This document shows, piece by piece, positions 38,542 through 47,820 of a DNA stretch of 64,000 nucleotides (the stretch's first letter is position 1; every line of letters starts with the position of its first letter). The translations under genes were made by a program, and so were the position numbers. Source of the DNA: Clostridia bacterium (GTDB lineage: Bacteria; Bacillota; Clostridia; Oscillospirales; SIG627); NCBI GenBank assembly GCA_017440805.1, contig JAFSGN010000022.1, positions 310,225-374,224 of the forward strand, read 5' to 3'. Under the pieces are notes generated by a model. It was not told the DNA's origin. It saw only the letters and a program-made list of their open reading frames with translations, and ran no database searches.

Positions 38542-39583
38542 CTATACACACCTCCTCACCGCGATAAGTACCATCGGCAACAAATGCTGATATCAGTGCC
38601 GCCATATTGTCACAGTCTTCCAGTGAAATAATTTCACAGGGTGTATGCATATTGCGAAGCGGTAAAGACAGCACCGTGGCAGGTATCCCTTCAAGGGCTA
38701 TCTGTATATTATGTGCATCTGTACCTGTATTGTTTGCTTCGCTTACTCTCTGATACGGTATATTATTTACCTCGGCACACCTGCATATTGCCTCCGATAA
38801 TTTCCGGGAGGTTGTTGCGGAAAAAGAAACCGCAGGACCTTTTTTATATTTGAGTGAGCCTATTTTATCAATGCCTTTCATATTCGCATGTCCAACATCT
38901 ACAACCAGTGCCATATCCGGTTCAATTTCGTATACACCTGTGGAAGCACCCAGAGAAGTTACTTCCTCCTGTGACGAAAAAAGAGCATATATATCATATT
39001 TCTGTTCCGCAGGCGGTATCATTGAGACCGCTTTGATGATTGCAATCATGCATATTCTGTCATCCATACTACCGGAAGAAATCATATTATTCTGCAACAA
39101 ATCAAGTGCCCCGTCAAGTACTACGGGAGTGCCTGTTTCCACTATATCTTTGAGTTCTTCTTCCGTAAGTCCGGTATCAATCAGAAAATCTGAAATTTTT
39201 TCAAGTTTAGCATCCCTGTCACCGGAAAGATGAGGCGGAGTCGAAACAAACACGCCTTTTATTGTCTTCTTTCCATACACGGTAACCTGTGATGCATAGA
39301 GAATATTAGTATCAATTCCGCCTATATTCACGACACTTAAAAAACCGCCTTCATGCACTGCGGTAACATACATTCCAATTTGGTCTATATGTGCATTCAA
39401 CAGAATTTTGGGAGCATTTTCTCTGCCGCATTTTTTAACTGCCAACACACTGTTGTCTTTAAGAGATACAACACTGTCAAAAACGCCTTTGCAAAGAGAA
39501 AATATCCCCTCATGAAGCAAATATTCATATCCTGAAACAGACGGAGTACCCGCTATAAGTCTGAGTGATTTTTCGATATTCAC
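38528..39583 (-). CDS. M42-family metallo-aminopeptidase (paralog 3)
   Basis: A 351-residue M42 enzyme when started at the GTG at 39583, which has AAGAAAGGGA just upstream and lies 14 nt after the murD stop; the longer frame to 39670 would overlap murD. Motifs: LNAHIDQIG (the usual E after HxD is Q), SGSMDDRI, SSQEEVTSLG, VVDVGHAN and MHTP. The Q and the altered glycine pattern make this the most diverged of the three, but the metal ligands and the Glu pair are kept. Confidence 0.88.
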   Translation of the reverse strand: MNIEKSLRLIAGTPSVSGYEYLLHEGIFSLCKGVFDSVVSLKDNSVLAVKKCGRENAPKILLNAHIDQIGMYVTAVHEGGFLSVVNIGGIDTNILYASQVTVYGKKTIKGVFVSTPPHLSGDRDAKLEKISDFLIDTGLTEEELKDIVETGTPVVLDGALDLLQNNMISSGSMDDRICMIAIIKAVSMIPPAEQKYDIYALFSSQEEVTSLGASTGVYEIEPDMALVVDVGHANMKGIDKIGSLKYKKGPAVSFSATTSRKLSEAICRCAEVNNIPYQRVSEANNTGTDAHNIQIALEGIPATVLSLPLRNMHTPCEIISLEDCDNMAALISAFVADGTYRGEEVCIVGKS

Positions 39584-39596
39584 TTTGTTCCCTTTC

Positions 39597-40931
39597 TTAA
39601 AGTAAATTGACCTGTTCTTTAAAATAATTTCCGCGATGTTCAAAGTTTTTAAAGGCATCAAAACTTGCACTTGCAGGAGTCAGAACAACTACATCTCCCG
39701 CTGTTGCCTCTTTTTTTGCCCGTTGCACCGCATCCGCCAGATTGTCCTCAAAAAATATGGGGTAATCGTGAGGAACTTTATTTACGGAACGGAATATTTT
39801 TTCAGAGGTTGCGCCTGTCAGTATGAGTGCTTTCAGCCTTTGCGCAAAAACTTCCCCAAGCGGGTCATAGTCAAGATTTTTATCATAACCGCCGCAGATG
39901 GCTATTATTTTTTCTTCAAAAATTTTTACTGCCGCAAGTGTTCTTGACGGGCTGCTGTCGATTGAACTGTTAAAATATTTTACCCCGTCTTTTTCACGAA
40001 CAAACTCGCACCTGTGCGCCACACCGCCAAATGTATTTGCAACCTTTTTTACATTTTCGGAGGAAACAAAATCTGCTGTAACCGCTATGGCTGCCTGGAA
40101 ATTTTCTACATTATGTTCACCGGGAATAAATATGTCGCTCTTATCAATGATTTTTTCTCCGTTCAGGTAAATAACACCGTCACGAACATCTGACAGCCTT
40201 GAAAATCTTCTCACACGGTTTTGTTCGATTTCATCCCCTATTTTTCTTGTAATATCGTTGTCATTATTTACAACCACCGTGCTGTCCTGAGTAAATCTGT
40301 ATATGTTTTTCTTTGCTTCTACATATTCATCGAAATCCCTGTGCCAGTCCAGATGGTTGGGTGAAATATTGGTGATAACGCAAAATTCCGGAGATGATGT
40401 TAAAGACATAAGCTGAAAACTTGAAAGTTCCAATACAACAATATCATTTTCGGATATATTTCCGCTTTGGCAGAACAATGGATTTCCTATGTTTCCGCCA
40501 AGCCACACTTTATATCCGGCATCCTTAAGAAATTCTGAAACAAGTGTAGTGGTGGTAGTCTTACCGTCGCTTCCTGTCACTGCAATGATTCTGGCAGGAC
40601 ATACATCAAAAAACAACTGCATTTCATTGGTAACTACAGGAACATTATCAAACTGCGGAAGGTCAGGACGCATTCCGGGAGATTTTATAAGTATCTCTTC
40701 CTCAATGTTTTCAAGATACCCGTCACCAAAGTAATGTTTTAATCCGTATTTTTTGATTTTTTCCGTAAGTTCCTGTTCAGGCTCTTTTTTATCCCTTAAT
40801 GTGAGTATTGCACCCGCTTCATACAAAAGGTCTATCAGCGGTCTGTTGCTTATTCCCAAGCCTGCAATACCGACTTTTTTACCACGGATTTTTTTCTTGA
40901 AGTCATCAAAAGTGTATTTTTGTCTTGTCAT
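39597..40931 (-). CDS. murD: UDP-N-acetylmuramoyl-L-alanine--D-glutamate ligase
   Basis: A 444-residue Mur ligase that adds D-Glu to UDP-MurNAc-L-Ala in peptidoglycan precursor synthesis. N-terminal Rossmann motif GIAGLGISNRP, P-loop VTGSDGKTTTT (near residue 117), and the central and C-terminal domains are in order. Length is normal. It begins a five-gene minus-strand operon (murD, three M42 peptidases, PLP enzyme). Its own promoter is divergent from that of rnpB. Other mur ligases are not in the window. Confidence 0.95.
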   Translation of the reverse strand: MTRQKYTFDDFKKKIRGKKVGIAGLGISNRPLIDLLYEAGAILTLRDKKEPEQELTEKIKKYGLKHYFGDGYLENIEEEILIKSPGMRPDLPQFDNVPVVTNEMQLFFDVCPARIIAVTGSDGKTTTTTLVSEFLKDAGYKVWLGGNIGNPLFCQSGNISENDIVVLELSSFQLMSLTSSPEFCVITNISPNHLDWHRDFDEYVEAKKNIYRFTQDSTVVVNNDNDITRKIGDEIEQNRVRRFSRLSDVRDGVIYLNGEKIIDKSDIFIPGEHNVENFQAAIAVTADFVSSENVKKVANTFGGVAHRCEFVREKDGVKYFNSSIDSSPSRTLAAVKIFEEKIIAICGGYDKNLDYDPLGEVFAQRLKALILTGATSEKIFRSVNKVPHDYPIFFEDNLADAVQRAKKEATAGDVVVLTPASASFDAFKNFEHRGNYFKEQVNLL

Positions 40932-40962
40932 ATTTTCTCCAACACAATAAATAATATATTAT

Positions 40963-40991
40963 ATTATACTCCGACTGTGTAAAATAATCAA
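40963..40991 (-). promoter_or_regulatory. Vegetative promoter for murD operon
   Basis: On the minus strand TTGATT (40986-40991) and perfect TATAAT (40963-40968) are 17 bp apart, about 32 nt before the murD ATG. It is back-to-back with the rnpB promoter; the two -35 boxes are only 18 bp apart. Confidence 0.7.
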
Positions 40992-41009
40992 TATATTCTA
41001 TAAAAATAT

Positions 41010-41038
41010 TTGACAAATATGGAATAATAGTATATAAT
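41010..41038 (+). promoter_or_regulatory. Consensus promoter for rnpB
   Basis: TTGACA at 41010-41015 and TATAAT at 41033-41038 are both perfect and 17 bp apart, with the expected start at about 41045, matching the 5' end of the RNase P RNA. It may also drive ruvCAB. Confidence 0.88.
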
Positions 41039-41046
41039 ATTAGTTG

Positions 41047-41403
41047 ATATATCCGTAACCGGGCGGGACGGTCGCGCGAGAACATCTCGTGAGGAAAGTC
41101 CGGGCTTCACATGGCAGGATAGCGGGTAACGCCCGCCGAAGGCGACTTCCGGGACAGTGCAACAGAAATATACCGCCTCTTTTTGAGGTAAGGATGGAAA
41201 GGCGAGGTAAGAGCTCACCGGCGTACAGGCGACTGTATTGCCCTGTAAACCCTATCTGAAGCAACACAGTGGAACATTATGTCAGCCTGACAGTTCCCTC
41301 AAGTGGCTAGAGCCGTATGGCAACATACGGTCGAGATAGATGACCGTCACTGTTCGCTTTGAACAGTACAGAACCCGGCTTACAAGCCCGATTACAGATA
41401 TAT
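41047..41403 (+). ncRNA. rnpB: RNase P RNA, bacterial A type
   Basis: Conserved pieces are all present in order: GAGGAAAGTCCGGGCT near 41090, GACAGTGCAACAGAAA near 41153, the GGAAAGGCGAGGTAAGAGCTCACCG region near 41198, and ACAGAACCCGGCTTACA near 41368. The 5' and 3' ends pair into a P1 helix (41049-41064 with 41386-41401, two G-U pairs), fixing the approximate boundaries. It is the catalytic RNA that trims tRNA 5' leaders. Features match the A type found in most bacteria rather than the Bacillus B type. TATTTTTT follows the P1 helix and may help end the RNA. Confidence 0.95.
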
Positions 41404-41429
41404 ATTTTTTATCGGAGATTGATTTTTCA

Positions 41430-41954
41430 ATGATTATTTTGGGTATTGACCCCGGAATTGCTACCATGGGGTATGGAATTGTAAATTTCTTCGGCAACTC
41501 GTTTAATTACATTACATGCGGAGTCATAACAACACCTGCCGGTGAGCGGGTTGAGCGAAGACTGGCTCTTATTTACGATAAACTTAACCGCATAATAAAA
41601 ACATATTCTCCCGAAGCCATGGCAATAGAAGAACTTTTTTTTAACACCAATCAGAAAACCGCCATAAATGTTGCTCAGGCACGGGGAGTTGCCTTACTTT
41701 CGGCAGAACGGGCAGGTATCCCGGTTTCCGAGTATACTCCACTTCAGGTAAAACAGGCAGTTGTAGGGTACGGACGGGCTGAAAAGCATCAGGTTATGGA
41801 AATGACCAAAACCATTCTTTCTCTTCCCGCTATACCTAAGCCCGATGATGCAGCCGACGCTCTTGCTCTTGCAATATGCCACTCTCACAACGCATCATCA
41901 AAATTATTCGGATATAATTCCATAAATCCAACAAAAAGAACCGGAGGAAAATAA
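41430..41954 (+). CDS. ruvC: Holliday-junction endonuclease RuvC
   Basis: A 174-residue resolvase with the catalytic Asp in the N-terminal GIDPG motif and later acidic residues (EELFF near 66; PDDAADA near 138). The ATG at 41430 is used with CGGAG upstream; an in-frame extension to 41340 would lie inside rnpB and is rejected. It cuts Holliday junctions after RuvAB branch migration. Its stop overlaps the ruvA start by one base (TAATG). Confidence 0.95.
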   Translation: MIILGIDPGIATMGYGIVNFFGNSFNYITCGVITTPAGERVERRLALIYDKLNRIIKTYSPEAMAIEELFFNTNQKTAINVAQARGVALLSAERAGIPVSEYTPLQVKQAVVGYGRAEKHQVMEMTKTILSLPAIPKPDDAADALALAICHSHNASSKLFGYNSINPTKRTGGK

Positions 41955-42556
41955 TGTACTACTATATAAGCGGAACTTTAGTTCTTGCCTCGTCAGGAAT
42001 AGCGGTAATTGACAACAACGGAATAGGTTATCAGATGACGGTAAGCGATAAAACTGTCGGAAAACTTCTCAATTCCGACGGGAATGTAAAACTTTACACA
42101 CATCTTGTTCCCCGCGAAGACTCCACCGAATTGTTCGGATTTTACGACATCGAGGAATGTCGTATGTTCCGTATGCTTATAACTGTTTCGGGAGTCGGTC
42201 CGAAAGCGGCCATGGCTATTCTTTCGGAACTTTCACCCGAACGCTTTGCAATGGCAGTAATAGCAAATGACCCTAAGGCTATCAGCACAGCACAAGGTAT
42301 AGGTCTTAAAACGGCACAGAAAATTATTCTGGAACTGCATGACAAAATGAAGAAGTCCGCGTCATCGCAAAAAACTCCGTCAATTTCTTCTGTATCATCT
42401 TCCTCCGTTTCAAGCGATGATATTTCTGCTGCAGCGGATGCTCTTATGGTTTTAGGATACACACGGAAAGAAGCCTATGACGCCCTGGACGGCATTCCCT
42501 CAGGCACGGCTCTTGAAGATATGATACGACTTGCTCTCAAGAAACTTATGAGGTAG
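41954..42556 (+). CDS. ruvA: Holliday-junction DNA helicase subunit RuvA
   Basis: A 200-residue protein that binds the four-way junction as a tetramer and loads RuvB. An N-terminal OB fold is followed by HhH motifs ([11 protein letters not shown] near 75; [12 protein letters not shown] near 113) and a C-terminal RuvB-binding domain (about 150-200) after a Ser-rich linker (about 133-153). Length is normal. Coupled to ruvC by a TAATG overlap and 2 nt from ruvB. Confidence 0.95.
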   Translation: MYYYISGTLVLASSGIAVIDNNGIGYQMTVSDKTVGKLLNSDGNVKLYTHLVPREDSTELFGFYDIEECRMFRMLITVSGVGPKAAMAILSELSPERFAMAVIANDPKAISTAQGIGLKTAQKIILELHDKMKKSASSQKTPSISSVSSSSVSSDDISAAADALMVLGYTRKEAYDALDGIPSGTALEDMIRLALKKLMR

Positions 42557-42558
42557 TT

Positions 42559-43626
42559 ATGGAAAAAAAATACGAATACGATGACGATTTTTTTGAGCAA
42601 CGCATAGTTACTCCCGCGGAAACTGAATACGACAAAGAAGCCACTCTTTCCGATAACTCCCTGCGTCCTTTAAACTTTGAAGAATATATCGGTCAGGAAA
42701 AGGCAAAAGAAAGTCTGAAAATATACATTGAGGCCGCAAAAACAAGAGGTGAACCTCTGGACCATGTTTTGCTTTACGGTCCTCCCGGTCTCGGAAAAAC
42801 TACTCTGTCGGCAATTATTGCCTCTGAACTGGGGGTTAACATTAAAATAACATCCGGTCCTGCAATTGAAAAGCAAGGCGACCTTGCGGCACTGCTTTCG
42901 GGGCTTCAGCAAGGGGATGTGCTTTTCATAGATGAAATACACCGTCTTTCACGCTCAATAGAGGAAGTTCTTTATCCTGCCATGGAAGACTATGCACTTG
43001 ATATTATAATCGGCAGCGGACCTTCTGCACGCAGCATCAGAATTCCCCTGGAAAAATTCACTCTTATCGGGGCGACAACCCGAGCAGGTCAACTTACCGC
43101 ACCTTTGCGTGACCGTTTTGGCGTTCTTCTTCGCCTGGAACTTTATACACCCGAAGAACTTGCAAAAATAGTAACCCGCAGTGCCGGTATTCTGAATATC
43201 GAAATAACTCCGGAGGGTGCAGATGAAATTGCGCGGCGTTCCAGAGGCACACCCCGTATTGCAAATCGTATTCTCAAGCGTGTGCGGGATTTTGCTCAAG
43301 TACGGCACAACGGAATTATAGACAGAGAAACGGCGGATATGGCACTCAATATGCTTGAAATAGACGAATTGGGACTTGATATGGTAGACAGACGGATGCT
43401 CACATCAATTATCAAGTTTTTCAACGGTGGCCCGGTAGGACTCGAAACACTTGCTGCTACAATAGGCGAAGAAGCGATAACTCTGGAAGACGTTTACGAG
43501 CCATATCTTTTACAGATAGGTTTTCTCAACCGTACCCCGCGCGGACGGTGCGTAACGGCACTTGCATATGAGCATCTGGGAATAAAGCAACAACAAACGG
43601 GACAAATATCATTTGAGGAACAATAA
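42559..43626 (+). CDS. ruvB: Holliday-junction DNA helicase subunit RuvB
   Basis: A 355-residue AAA+ motor. Walker [12 protein letters not shown] (near residue 73), Walker [10 protein letters not shown] (near 122), sensor and arginine-finger region GATTRAG ... RDRF (near 169-183), and a C-terminal winged helix with [15 protein letters not shown]. It has a slightly longer N-terminus than usual. Part of the ruvCAB operon; the next gene starts 2 nt later, so transcription continues into it. Confidence 0.96.
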   Translation: MEKKYEYDDDFFEQRIVTPAETEYDKEATLSDNSLRPLNFEEYIGQEKAKESLKIYIEAAKTRGEPLDHVLLYGPPGLGKTTLSAIIASELGVNIKITSGPAIEKQGDLAALLSGLQQGDVLFIDEIHRLSRSIEEVLYPAMEDYALDIIIGSGPSARSIRIPLEKFTLIGATTRAGQLTAPLRDRFGVLLRLELYTPEELAKIVTRSAGILNIEITPEGADEIARRSRGTPRIANRILKRVRDFAQVRHNGIIDRETADMALNMLEIDELGLDMVDRRMLTSIIKFFNGGPVGLETLAATIGEEAITLEDVYEPYLLQIGFLNRTPRGRCVTALAYEHLGIKQQQTGQISFEEQ

Positions 43627-43628
43627 TT

Positions 43629-44486
43629 ATGTATATAGCAAAAAACTGGAAAGAGTATGAACTTCTGGACACATCCGACGGCGAAAGGCTGGAACGATGG
43701 GGGGAATATATCCTTATCCGCCCCGACCCTCAGATAATATGGAACAATGTCAGACACCATCCCCTCTGGAGCAAAGCCGACGGCCACTATGTCCGTTCCC
43801 AAGCCGGAGGCGGTCATTGGAAAATTAACAATTTCCCTGAAAAATGGTTTCTGAATTACGGTGATTTAACATTTAATATCAAACCTATGGGTTTCAAACA
43901 TACAGGTGTTTTTCCCGAACAGGCAGCAAACTGGGACTGGTTTGGGAAATTAATCAGGAACTCCGGCAGAAAAATCTCTGTCCTTAACCTTTTCGCATAC
44001 ACCGGCGGTGCTACAATAGCTGCTGCTTCCAACGGAGCATCGGTATGCCATGTAGATGCTTCAAAAGGAATTGTGGCTCTGGCAAAAGAGAACGCAATAT
44101 CTAGCGGTCTGGAAAATGCACCCATACGCTACATTGTGGATGACTGCATAAAATTCTGCCAACGGGAAATCCGGCGCGGAAACAAATATGATGCCATTAT
44201 AATGGACCCTCCCTCGTATGGCAGAGGACCGGGCGGAGAAATGTGGAAGTTGGAAAGCAACATCGGTGATTTTATAAAACTTTGCTCACAACTTCTTTCA
44301 GACAATCCCCTGTTCTTTCTGTTAAACTCCTACACAACAGGTCTTTCCGCCTCTACAATGGGATATCTTTTAAAACTACACCTTAAAGGCGGTAAGGTAG
44401 AATGTGATGAACTCGGTCTGCCCGTTTCACAAACCGGAGGCTTTTTGCCTTGCGGTGCTGCGGCACGGTGGTCTGCAAAGTTCTGA
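43629..44486 (+). CDS. Class I SAM methyltransferase (RlmI/K-like)
   Basis: A 285-residue protein. SAM motif I is VLNLFAYTGGATIAA (near residue 118), and the catalytic-loop motif is IIMDPPSYGRG (near residue 192), as in COG1092/RlmI-K methyltransferases for rRNA C5 or N positions. Such proteins usually have an N-terminal PUA domain; this one instead has a short WGEYILIRPDPQ region, so it belongs to a PUA-less subgroup and the target base is uncertain. It follows ruvB directly and precedes the ECF genes by 16 nt. Confidence 0.8.
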   Translation: MYIAKNWKEYELLDTSDGERLERWGEYILIRPDPQIIWNNVRHHPLWSKADGHYVRSQAGGGHWKINNFPEKWFLNYGDLTFNIKPMGFKHTGVFPEQAANWDWFGKLIRNSGRKISVLNLFAYTGGATIAAASNGASVCHVDASKGIVALAKENAISSGLENAPIRYIVDDCIKFCQREIRRGNKYDAIIMDPPSYGRGPGGEMWKLESNIGDFIKLCSQLLSDNPLFFLLNSYTTGLSASTMGYLLKLHLKGGKVECDELGLPVSQTGGFLPCGAAARWSAKF

Positions 44487-44502
44487 TTTTGAAAGGCTGA
44501 AA

Positions 44503-45357
44503 ATGTCAAATATAGTTTTTGAAAATGTTTCTTACACATACACTGAACAACCCAATTTATCCAACATTCCTTTTGCGGTAAAAAACATAAACCTTACAAT
44601 CGAAAAAGGAAGTTCTGTTGTAATACTCGGGCACAACGGCTCGGGTAAATCAACACTTGCAAAACTCATCAACGGCATTCTTCTTCCTACAAGCGGAAAA
44701 GTAACGGTTAACGGAATGGACACCTCCAATCAGGAGAATATACTTGAAATACGCCGTACCGTAGGAATGGTTTTCCAGAATCCCGACAACCAGATTGTTG
44801 CGACTGTTGTTGAGGAAGATGTTGCTTTCGGACCGGAAAATCTGGGAGTTCCTCCCCACGAAATACGAAGTCGTGTTGAATATGCACTGAATGCGGTTGG
44901 CATGAGTGAATTCCGCCTTCACGCACCCCATCAACTCTCTGGAGGACAAAAGCAACGCATCGCCATCGCCGGAGTAATTGCAATGAAACCGCAGTATATA
45001 ATACTTGACGAATCTACTGCAATGCTCGATCCTTACGGCAGACGGGAAATACTTGATACTGCCCATTCACTCAACAAAAACGAGAACATAACCACCGTTC
45101 TCATAACTCACTACATGGAAGAAGCCGTTTATGCCGACCGTGTTATTGTTATGAATGACGGAAGCGTTGTAATGGATGGCTCTCCCGCCTATGTATTTTC
45201 AAATGTTGATAAACTTAAGGCAATCGGTCTGGATGTTCCCCAGCCTACAGAATTGCTGTATCTTTTATCAAAAGACGGGCATAAACTGCCCGCAGGAATA
45301 ATGACGGTTAAGGATGCGGCTGATGCGTTAGAAAAGTATTTACTGAAAGGTGAATGA
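44503..45357 (+). CDS. ecfA1: ECF transporter ATPase EcfA1
   Basis: A 284-residue ABC ATPase. Walker A GHNGSGKSTL (near residue 44), Q-loop FQNPDNQIVA, signature LSGGQKQRIAIAG, Walker B YIILDESTAMLDP. It energises uptake of vitamins or metals by ECF transporters together with EcfA2 and EcfT. The ATG at 44503 with GAAAGG upstream is used; an extension to 44404 would overlap the previous gene. It overlaps ecfA2 by four bases (ATGA). Confidence 0.95.
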   Translation: MSNIVFENVSYTYTEQPNLSNIPFAVKNINLTIEKGSSVVILGHNGSGKSTLAKLINGILLPTSGKVTVNGMDTSNQENILEIRRTVGMVFQNPDNQIVATVVEEDVAFGPENLGVPPHEIRSRVEYALNAVGMSEFRLHAPHQLSGGQKQRIAIAGVIAMKPQYIILDESTAMLDPYGRREILDTAHSLNKNENITTVLITHYMEEAVYADRVIVMNDGSVVMDGSPAYVFSNVDKLKAIGLDVPQPTELLYLLSKDGHKLPAGIMTVKDAADALEKYLLKGE

Positions 45358-46238
45358 AATTGACTGACATACGACTTGAAAATGTATCATATATATACAG
45401 TCCCAACACCCCTTTTCAAAAAGAGGCTCTGGAAAACATAAATATTACCTTTAAAGGCGGAAAACTCACCGGTATTATAGGACATACAGGCTCGGGAAAA
45501 TCAACTCTTGCCCAACTCCTTAACGGACTTTTAAAGCCAACAAGCGGAAAGGTATATCTGGGTGATACAGATATATGGGAAAAGCCGAAAGAAATAAATA
45601 AAATCAGATATAAGGTGGGATTGGTTTTTCAATATCCCGAATATCAGTTGTTTGAAGAAACAGTGTATGAAGATATAGCATACGGACCTAAAAACATGGG
45701 GGTGTCCGGAGACAATCTGAACAGGACTGTCAGTGAAGCGGCAGACTTTGTCGGTCTGACTCCCGACCTGCTCAAAAAATCTCCCTTTGAACTTTCCGGA
45801 GGCGAAAAAAGAAGAGTTGCCCTGGCAGGAGTTATTGCCATGGAACCGGAGGTTTTGGTTCTCGACGAACCTGCTGCCGGCCTGGATCCACGCGGCAGAA
45901 CTGAAATTCTGGAACGAATAAGAAACTATCAGAAGCAAAAAAACAACACTATTATTCTTATTTCCCACAGTATGGAAGACATTTCGGAATATGCTGACGA
46001 AATAGCAGTACTGAAAAACTCAAAGGTTTTATGCAGCGGAACAGTGGACACGGTATTCAGAAATGCAGAATTAATTCGTTCCAACGGACTTGCAATTCCC
46101 AAGATAACCGAAATAATGCTTGAATTAAAACACAGAGGATTTCCCGTAAGCGACGGTATTTATACAACATCCGACGCACACAAGGAAATTATCCGACTGA
46201 TAAATTCGTACAAAAAAAACGGAGAAAACAATGCTTAA
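45354..46238 (+). CDS. ecfA2: ECF transporter ATPase EcfA2
   Basis: A 294-residue ABC ATPase: Walker A GHTGSGKSTL, Q-loop FQYPEYQLFEE, signature LSGGEKRRVALAG, Walker B VLVLDEPAAGLDP. The FQYPEYQLFEET sequence is characteristic of EcfA2. It works as a heterodimer with EcfA1. It overlaps ecfA1 by 4 nt and ecfT by 8 nt. AAAGGTGA overlaps the end of ecfA1 and serves as SD. Confidence 0.95.
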   Translation: MKLTDIRLENVSYIYSPNTPFQKEALENINITFKGGKLTGIIGHTGSGKSTLAQLLNGLLKPTSGKVYLGDTDIWEKPKEINKIRYKVGLVFQYPEYQLFEETVYEDIAYGPKNMGVSGDNLNRTVSEAADFVGLTPDLLKKSPFELSGGEKRRVALAGVIAMEPEVLVLDEPAAGLDPRGRTEILERIRNYQKQKNNTIILISHSMEDISEYADEIAVLKNSKVLCSGTVDTVFRNAELIRSNGLAIPKITEIMLELKHRGFPVSDGIYTTSDAHKEIIRLINSYKKNGENNA

Positions 46239-47058
46239 AGATATAACTCTGGGACAATTTTTCCCGGGTAACTCTCCATTGCACAAAATGGACCCGAGAA
46301 TGAAAATAATTATCTCTGCTATTTTTATTGTGGCTATCTTTTTTGCCAAAAATATTTTTTCATTTGCCCTTCTGATATTATTTTCGCTTATTCTGACAAC
46401 ATTGTCGGGCATAAAACATTCAGTAATTCTCAAAGGTCTGAAACCCATTGTTTTTATTGTTGTCTTTACGGCAATTATAAATATATTCTGGACAAAAGGA
46501 GAGACGCCTCTCATTAACTTCGGAATAATAAAAATATACCCCGAGGGTATTTATACTGCTGCTTTTATGATAATAAGAGTTGTATCTCTTGTTGTCGGCA
46601 CTTCTTTACTGTTGAGTTATACCACCTCCCCCATTGCACTTACCGATGCTCTTGAAAGACTTATGAATCCCCTGAAAAAATTAAAAGTCCCTGTTCATGA
46701 GTTTGCAATGATGATGACTATTGCATTGCGTTTTATTCCAACACTTATCGAAGAAACCGAAAAAATAATGAATGCACAGAAAGCACGCGGTGCAGATTTT
46801 GAAAGCGGTAATCTTCTGAATCGCCTGAAGGCTCTTGTCCCCATTCTGATTCCTTTGTTTATATCCGCATTCCGTCGTGCAGACGAATTGGCTGTGGCAA
46901 TGGAATGCCGTTGCTACCACGGAGGAGACGGAAGAACAAAAATGAAAATTCTGAGATTCTCTGTTTTTGATTTTGTCTGGCTTTTTGTCATGCTGATTTT
47001 TTCTGTCTCTGTTTTTTGTCTTAACTACATTCCCACTACGATAAAATTGAGTTTTTAA
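46231..47058 (+). CDS. ecfT: ECF transporter transmembrane coupling protein EcfT
   Basis: A 275-residue membrane protein with five or six hydrophobic segments. The two coupling motifs that touch the ATPases are present: QKARGADF (near residue 188) and ECRCYHGG (near 226). It couples ATP hydrolysis to interchangeable substrate-binding S proteins. No S-component gene is in the window, so this is a shared (group II) module. It ends 2 nt before truA. Confidence 0.95.
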   Translation: MLKDITLGQFFPGNSPLHKMDPRMKIIISAIFIVAIFFAKNIFSFALLILFSLILTTLSGIKHSVILKGLKPIVFIVVFTAIINIFWTKGETPLINFGIIKIYPEGIYTAAFMIIRVVSLVVGTSLLLSYTTSPIALTDALERLMNPLKKLKVPVHEFAMMMTIALRFIPTLIEETEKIMNAQKARGADFESGNLLNRLKALVPILIPLFISAFRRADELAVAMECRCYHGGDGRTKMKILRFSVFDFVWLFVMLIFSVSVFCLNYIPTTIKLSF

Positions 47059-47060
47059 TT

Positions 47061-47792
47061 ATGAATATTCTTGTTACCATAATGTTTGACGGCACAGGCT
47101 ACCACGGGTGGCAGTTTCAGAAAAATTCTTCTTCTGTTCAGGAAGAGGTTTCAAAAGCAATAGATACTGTTTTCAACACCCATATTGATATTCACGGATG
47201 CTCCCGGACTGATGCCGGTGTTCATGCAAATAAATTTTGTTTTAATTTCATAAGCGATAATCCCTCTTTTGATATAACACGGCTTCCGAGAGCACTGAAT
47301 TCTCTTATGCCGTACGACATTTCCGCTATAAGTGCAGAACAGGTTCCCGACGATTTTCACGCCAGATACTCCTGCAAAGCAAAAGAATACGAGTATCTCA
47401 TATGGAATGATTTTTACAGAAATCCGTTTTATATCACAAAAGCATTTTTCTATCCTAAGAAACTGGATGCCGTGTCACTTAATTCCATATGTAATAAATT
47501 TACGGGAACAAACGATTATGCCTCTTTTATGTCAGACGGCTCGGATATTATTGACACTGTACGGACCGTGCATTATTTTACTGCGGAGCAGGAGGGTTCA
47601 CTTATAAAATTCAAAATCTGTGCCAATGGTTTCCTATACAACATGGTGCGTATTCTCGTCGGTACGGTTTGTGATATATATCACCAACGGATAACCGCAA
47701 CACCTGAGCAAATTATTAACGAAAAATGCCGCAAGAAAGCAGGGTTCACCGCTCCGGCACACGGACTCTATCTCAATAAAATCATATACTGA
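47061..47792 (+). CDS. truA: tRNA pseudouridine(38-40) synthase TruA
   Basis: A 243-residue enzyme. The catalytic Asp51 is in GCSRTDAGVHA, and later motifs such as FHARYSCKAKEYEY and NGFLYNMVRI are intact. It makes pseudouridine at positions 38-40 of the tRNA anticodon stem. The ecfA1-ecfA2-ecfT-truA order is the common one in Firmicutes, though elsewhere it follows ribosomal protein genes, which are not here. Confidence 0.95.
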   Translation: MNILVTIMFDGTGYHGWQFQKNSSSVQEEVSKAIDTVFNTHIDIHGCSRTDAGVHANKFCFNFISDNPSFDITRLPRALNSLMPYDISAISAEQVPDDFHARYSCKAKEYEYLIWNDFYRNPFYITKAFFYPKKLDAVSLNSICNKFTGTNDYASFMSDGSDIIDTVRTVHYFTAEQEGSLIKFKICANGFLYNMVRILVGTVCDIYHQRITATPEQIINEKCRKKAGFTAPAHGLYLNKIIY

Positions 47793-47820
47793 GGTGATTT
47801 AAATTAACAATTCAAATCAG

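Noticed and set aside
38528..39670. Longer start of M42 paralog 3 at 39670
   Set aside because: The added residues overlap murD and lack similarity to M42 starts; GTG 39583 has AAGAAAGGGA upstream.
41340..41429. In-frame extension of ruvC into rnpB
   Set aside because: The extra 30 residues lie on the conserved 3' end of RNase P RNA, and RuvC begins at the GIDPG-bearing ATG at 41430.
44404..44502. In-frame extension of ecfA1
   Set aside because: It would overlap the methyltransferase gene by over 80 nt and add residues not found in EcfA1; the ATG at 44503 has its own SD.
46231..47058. ECF module incomplete because no S component is present
   Set aside because: Shared group II modules commonly have S components elsewhere in the genome.
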